The translations under genes and the position numbers were made by a program. This document shows positions 11,723 to 15,147 of a stretch of 15,147 bases of DNA, piece by piece; within the stretch, counting starts at the first letter, position 1; each line of letters opens with the position of its first letter. This DNA is from JBKJVQ01 sp046717125 (GTDB lineage: Bacteria > Pseudomonadota > Alphaproteobacteria > Rhizobiales > Methyloligellaceae): assembly GCA_046717125.1 (NCBI GenBank), contig JBKJVQ010000264.1:1-15147 (forward strand), given 5' to 3'. Under the pieces are notes generated by a model. It saw nothing but the letters and a program-made list of their open reading frames with translations. It was not told the DNA's origin and searched no databases.

Positions 11723-14635
11723 TTGGCGCGCCTGATCGATCGCGTGAAGCGCCATTTGCCGATCTACGACCCTGGCAAGGCCGATGCTGTTCTGGCGGAT
11801 CTGCGCAGTGCCGCGTCCCGCACCGTGCCGGATGGCGCTCTGACGCCCGATCTTCTGGCGGAAGCTGAGCCGTTTCTTGGGCCGGTCTTCTCGGCCTCGC
11901 CCTATCTCGCGGGCATTGCGCGCCGCGATCCAAAACTCCTTGCCGAATGTCTTGCGCGCGATCCTGACACCCATCTCGCCGAGGCCCAGACCGCTCTCAA
12001 TCCACAGCTCGACGGCGTCAATTCCGTCGAAGACGCGATGCGGATCCTGCGGCTGCACAAGCGGCGCGTGGCGCTCCTGACGGCGCTCGCCAATCTCGGC
12101 GGCGTCTGGGATGTGATGCGGGTTTGCGGCGCCTTGAGCGATGCGGCCGACGCGTCCATTGACGGCTCCATCCGTCTTCTGCTGCGGCGCTTGCGGGAGA
12201 AGGGAACCATTCTCGATGGCGAGGAAGGGGCAGGTTATTTCGCGATCGGCATGGGCAAGCTCGGCGCGCACGAGCTGAATTATTCGTCCGATGTCGACCT
12301 GATCGTGTTCTATGACCGCGCGCGCAGCCGCTTCGCGGATGGGCAGGACGCATCGAGCGTGTTCGTGCGCCTGACGCGCGATCTCGTCCGTATGCTGCAG
12401 GAGCGGACGGCCGACGGTTACGTGTTCCGCACCGATTTGCGCCTGAGGCCCGATCCCGGCGCGACGCAGGTGGCGCTTTCGACGGAAGCCGGCCTCTCCT
12501 ATTACGAGAGCTTCGGCCAGAACTGGGAGCGCGCGGCGCTGGTCAAGGCGCGCATCTCCGGCGGAGATGTCGAGGCGGGGGAGCGGTTTCTTGCCCAGCT
12601 CGAACCCTTCGTCTGGCGCAAATATCTCGACTTCGCGACCATCGCCGACATCCATGCGATGAAGCGGCGGGTTCACGCCTTCAAGGGCCACGCCAAGGTC
12701 GCGGTCGCGGGCCACGATGTGAAGCTCGGCCGCGGCGGCATCCGCGAGATCGAGTTCTTCGTCCAGACGCAGCAATTGATCGCGGGCGGCCGCCAGCCGG
12801 AACTGCGCGTGCGCGGAACGCTGGAAGCGCTCGACGCGCTGGTTGAGAACGGCTGGATACAGCGTGAGGCCGCAGACGAACTTTCGTCCTGCTACCGCTT
12901 CCTGCGCAATGTCGAACATCGCATCCAGATGGTCGCGGACGAGCAGACGCACGCGCTGCCTTCCGACGAGGCGGGCCTGACGCGTATCGCCGCGCTGTCA
13001 GGGTTCGAGACCGCTTCGGCGTTCGCGGACAGATTGGTCGGTACGCTGACCTGTGTGCAAGGTCACTACGAGAGGCTGTTCGAGAAAATGCCGGCGCCCT
13101 CCGATTCGCGCGTGCAACTTTCGTTTCGCGGGGACGAGGTGAGCCCCGATGCGCTCGATGATCTGCGCGAGCTCGGCTTCTCCGATCCCGACGCCGTTGC
13201 GGGTATCGTGCGTGTCTGGACATCAGGACGGTATGCCGCCGTGCGCAGCGAACGCGCCCGCGAGCGCCTCGCGGAGTTTCTCCCGTTGCTGCTTGAAGCG
13301 CTGGCCAAGGCGGCGAAGCCCGATCAGGCGCTGGCCGCGTTCGACCGTTTCCTGTCGGAGCTGCCGGCCGGGGTTCAGCTCTTCTCGCTGCTGCGGGCAA
13401 ATCCGAGTCTGCTGCGTCTTCTCGCCGACATCATGGGTTCGGCGCCCCGCCTCGCCCGCGTGCTGAGCCGCCGCGCGCGCGCGCTGGACGCCGTGCTCGA
13501 TCCGGGGTTCTTCGGCGCGACACCGGACGCGGCCGCGCTCCGCTCGATGGTCGACGAAGCGCTTGAGGGCGCGCGCGACACGCAGGACGTGCTCGATCGC
13601 GCGCGAATCGTGGCGCGCGAGCAGAGTTTCCTGATCGGCGTGCGGGTCCTGTCGGGGACCGTCACCGCCGATCAGGCTGGCGACGCCTATGCGCGGCTCG
13701 CCGAGACCATCATCGAACGGCTGCAGCAAAGTGTGGAAGCGGAGATGGCGCGCCAGCATGGCGCTGTCGCAGGCGGCGCGGCGGCGGTACTCGCGCTGGG
13801 CAAGCTCGGTGGGCGGGAGATGACGGCGGCGTCCGACCTCGACCTGATCGTGATCTACGAGTTCGACGGAGAAAATGCGCAGTCGTCCGGCGCGCGGCCT
13901 CTCTCGGGGCAGCAATATTATGCGCGGTTCACGCAGCGCCTGATCAGCGCGCTGTCGGCGCAGACGGCGGAAGGGTCGATCTACGAGGTCGACATGCGTC
14001 TGCGCCCTTCCGGCCGCAAAGGCCCGGTTGCAACGCGCCTGTCGAGTTTCGTGTCGTATCAGGCGAAGGAGGCCTGGACCTGGGAGCATCTGGCGCTGCT
14101 GCGCGCCCGCGTGATCTCGGGGCCCCACGCCTTACGGGAGGCCATCGAGACGGCGATCCGGACCGTGCTTACGGAGCAGCGCGATCCGGCGCGGACAGCG
14201 TCCGATGTCGTGGATATGCGCAGCCGCATTGAGGGCGAGAAGGGCACGAGCGACGTCTGGGACATCAAGCAAATTCGGGGCGGCCTCGTGGACCTCGAAT
14301 TCCTGACGCAGTATCTGCAGCTCGTCCACGCGCACGCCCATCCCGACGTGCTCGAACAGAACACGTCCATCGCGCTCGATAAGCTGAAGGATGCGGGCGT
14401 GCTGGCGGCCGACGACGCCGACGAACTGATTGCGGCCGCGCGGCTCTACCACAATCTGACGCAGGTCCTGCGCCTTTGCCTCGACAGGAATTTCGATGCG
14501 GCCAGCGCGCCGGAAGGGCTCAAGACGTTGCTGGCGAGCGCGGCCGGGCTGGAGGATTTCGAAGCAGTCGAAGCGGCGCTGCGCGAGACACTTTCGCGCG
14601 TGCACGGACTATTCGAGAAGATCGTGGCGGAGTGA
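11723..14635 (+). CDS. glnE: Bifunctional glutamine synthetase adenylyltransferase/deadenylylase GlnE
   Basis: The 970-residue length is normal for GlnE. It has two nucleotidyltransferase domains joined by helical regions. The N-terminal deadenylylase domain shows GMGKLGAHELNYSSDVDL with metal-binding D190 and D192. The C-terminal adenylylase domain shows LGKLGGREMTAASDLDL with D705 and D707. Supporting motifs include RTDLRLRPDPG and VDMRLRPSGRKGP in the first and second halves. The enzyme adds or removes AMP on glutamine synthetase in response to PII (GlnB) and glutamine, shutting down ammonium assimilation when nitrogen is plentiful. The start is TTG 11723, chosen because GGGGGAG at 11711-11717 sits six bases upstream and no in-frame ATG occurs until deep in the protein. 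The rare start may lower expression. It lies 23 bp after the kinase gene and converges on an autotransporter gene. Confidence 0.96.
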   Translation: MARLIDRVKRHLPIYDPGKADAVLADLRSAASRTVPDGALTPDLLAEAEPFLGPVFSASPYLAGIARRDPKLLAECLARDPDTHLAEAQTALNPQLDGVNSVEDAMRILRLHKRRVALLTALANLGGVWDVMRVCGALSDAADASIDGSIRLLLRRLREKGTILDGEEGAGYFAIGMGKLGAHELNYSSDVDLIVFYDRARSRFADGQDASSVFVRLTRDLVRMLQERTADGYVFRTDLRLRPDPGATQVALSTEAGLSYYESFGQNWERAALVKARISGGDVEAGERFLAQLEPFVWRKYLDFATIADIHAMKRRVHAFKGHAKVAVAGHDVKLGRGGIREIEFFVQTQQLIAGGRQPELRVRGTLEALDALVENGWIQREAADELSSCYRFLRNVEHRIQMVADEQTHALPSDEAGLTRIAALSGFETASAFADRLVGTLTCVQGHYERLFEKMPAPSDSRVQLSFRGDEVSPDALDDLRELGFSDPDAVAGIVRVWTSGRYAAVRSERARERLAEFLPLLLEALAKAAKPDQALAAFDRFLSELPAGVQLFSLLRANPSLLRLLADIMGSAPRLARVLSRRARALDAVLDPGFFGATPDAAALRSMVDEALEGARDTQDVLDRARIVAREQSFLIGVRVLSGTVTADQAGDAYARLAETIIERLQQSVEAEMARQHGAVAGGAAAVLALGKLGGREMTAASDLDLIVIYEFDGENAQSSGARPLSGQQYYARFTQRLISALSAQTAEGSIYEVDMRLRPSGRKGPVATRLSSFVSYQAKEAWTWEHLALLRARVISGPHALREAIETAIRTVLTEQRDPARTASDVVDMRSRIEGEKGTSDVWDIKQIRGGLVDLEFLTQYLQLVHAHAHPDVLEQNTSIALDKLKDAGVLAADDADELIAAARLYHNLTQVLRLCLDRNFDAASAPEGLKTLLASAAGLEDFEAVEAALRETLSRVHGLFEKIVAE

Positions 14636-14639
14636 CAGC

Positions 14640-15147
14640 CTACCACTGAACCCTGAACCCGCCGGACGCCATGTAGCCTTCGGTGTCCTCGCCGAAGATC
14701 AGGTCGACCTTGGAGAAGGCCGAGACCGCGTTCGAGCCGAACAGGAACGTGTTGGTGCCGAGCGAGACTTCGCCCCAGCTATCCTCGCGCTCGTCGCGGA
14801 AGCCGAAACGGGCGCCGTTCGAGACGAGGGTCGCGCGGGTGTCGTCGTCCGACAGCTCGCCCCACAAGCTCGCGATCACGAACGGCTCGAACCGGGCCAT
14901 CCCCATGGTTAGGGAGGTGCCGGCCCTGAGGCCCACCCGGCCGCGCAGCGAGTCCTCGGCCTGGAAGCTGACCGTGTTGCCAGCGAACGAGAACCCGTCA
15001 ATGTCCGACTCGACATAGGCGAGGGTCAGAAGCGGCTCGAAGAACAGGCGGCCGCGCTCGAAGCGGTAGCCGGTATCGACCCGGAAGCCGTAATTGTCGG
15101 CATCGAGGTCCTGATTTGAAGCCGCCCGCCTTGGGCTCGATCTGCAG
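14640..15147 (-). CDS. Autotransporter beta-barrel domain, C-terminal part (5' end outside the window)
   Basis: The minus-strand frame is open from the right edge to the TAG at 14640-14642, about 168 residues. It has alternating hydrophobic/polar strands typical of the autotransporter translocator domain: DADNYGFRVDTGYRFERG, LFFEPLLTLAYVESDIDGF, SLRGRVGLRAGTSL, FEPFVIASLWGELSD, and the final GGFRVQW. Ending on an aromatic residue is the outer-membrane insertion signal. Such barrels (type Va secretion) carry an N-terminal passenger to the cell surface; the passenger lies beyond the window. The first ten codons at the edge (15117-15146) read less like barrel sequence than the rest, so a frameshift just there cannot be excluded. 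It is tail-to-tail with glnE with a 4 bp gap and no terminator between. Confidence 0.85.
   Translation of the reverse strand, partial: CRSSPRRAASNQDLDADNYGFRVDTGYRFERGRLFFEPLLTLAYVESDIDGFSFAGNTVSFQAEDSLRGRVGLRAGTSLTMGMARFEPFVIASLWGELSDDDTRATLVSNGARFGFRDEREDSWGEVSLGTNTFLFGSNAVSAFSKVDLIFGEDTEGYMASGGFRVQW

Noticed and set aside
10209..11933. 574-codon minus-strand open frame
   Set aside because: It is antisense to the kinase gene with all its motifs; long antisense frames are expected from the high GC third-position bias.
11504..12952. 482-codon minus-strand open frame over glnE
   Set aside because: Antisense to the conserved GlnE N-terminal domain, no recognisable protein motifs.

Overview
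The window is high-GC DNA from an alphaproteobacterium, most likely of the order Hyphomicrobiales (Rhizobiales). Three things point there. The order ccmI-ccmE-ccmF-ccmH (cycHJKL) followed by a DegP protease, a two-component system and glnE is a rhizobial-type arrangement. The first two-component system looks like rhizobial FeuP/FeuQ. Two copies of a ~113 bp double-palindrome repeat closely resemble the RIME1-type intergenic elements of rhizobia. These family assignments come from memory of the families; no search was run.

Layout, left to right. Positions 1-258 hold what looks like the broken end of a phage holin-like membrane protein. A 154 bp AT-richer gap follows, with a 16 bp palindrome and an 11 bp-spaced CATTCA direct repeat. 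Next is a plus-strand cluster: a small secreted protein (413-706), repeat copy 1 (705-818), a FeuP-like response regulator (847-1518) and an overlapping FeuQ-like histidine kinase (1508-2866). A glycine-zipper outer-membrane lipoprotein stands alone at 3018-3479. The cytochrome c maturation (System I) operon ccmI-ccmE-ccmF-ccmH spans 3621-7760. Its genes are translationally coupled except at the ccmE/ccmF junction, where repeat copy 2 (5174-5285) sits. A periplasmic DegP/HtrA serine protease (7923-9527) ends in a strong intrinsic terminator. It is followed by a second OmpR-type regulator (9617-10297), an overlapping kinase (10281-11699), and glnE (11723-14635), which encodes the bifunctional glutamine synthetase adenylyltransferase. 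On the minus strand, running in from the right edge, is the C-terminal beta-barrel of an autotransporter (14640-15147, partial), ending 4 bp from glnE.

How the genes fit together: most of the window is an envelope module. A FeuN/FeuP/FeuQ-like system would sense the periplasm through a kinase and perhaps a small secreted modulator. The Ccm proteins attach haem to c-type cytochromes in the periplasm. DegP clears damaged envelope proteins. A second two-component system follows DegP and leads directly into glnE, a central nitrogen-control enzyme. The backbone is core metabolism and stress response. The accessory-looking parts are the phage remnant at the left edge, the two mobile repeats, and the autotransporter at the right edge. 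I found no CRISPR array, tRNA, rRNA or complete transposon, and no system I would call wholly new. The most interesting items are the paired repeats with compensatory changes in their stems, the small secreted protein ahead of the FeuP/Q-like pair with a candidate operator, and the terminator placed just before the second response regulator.
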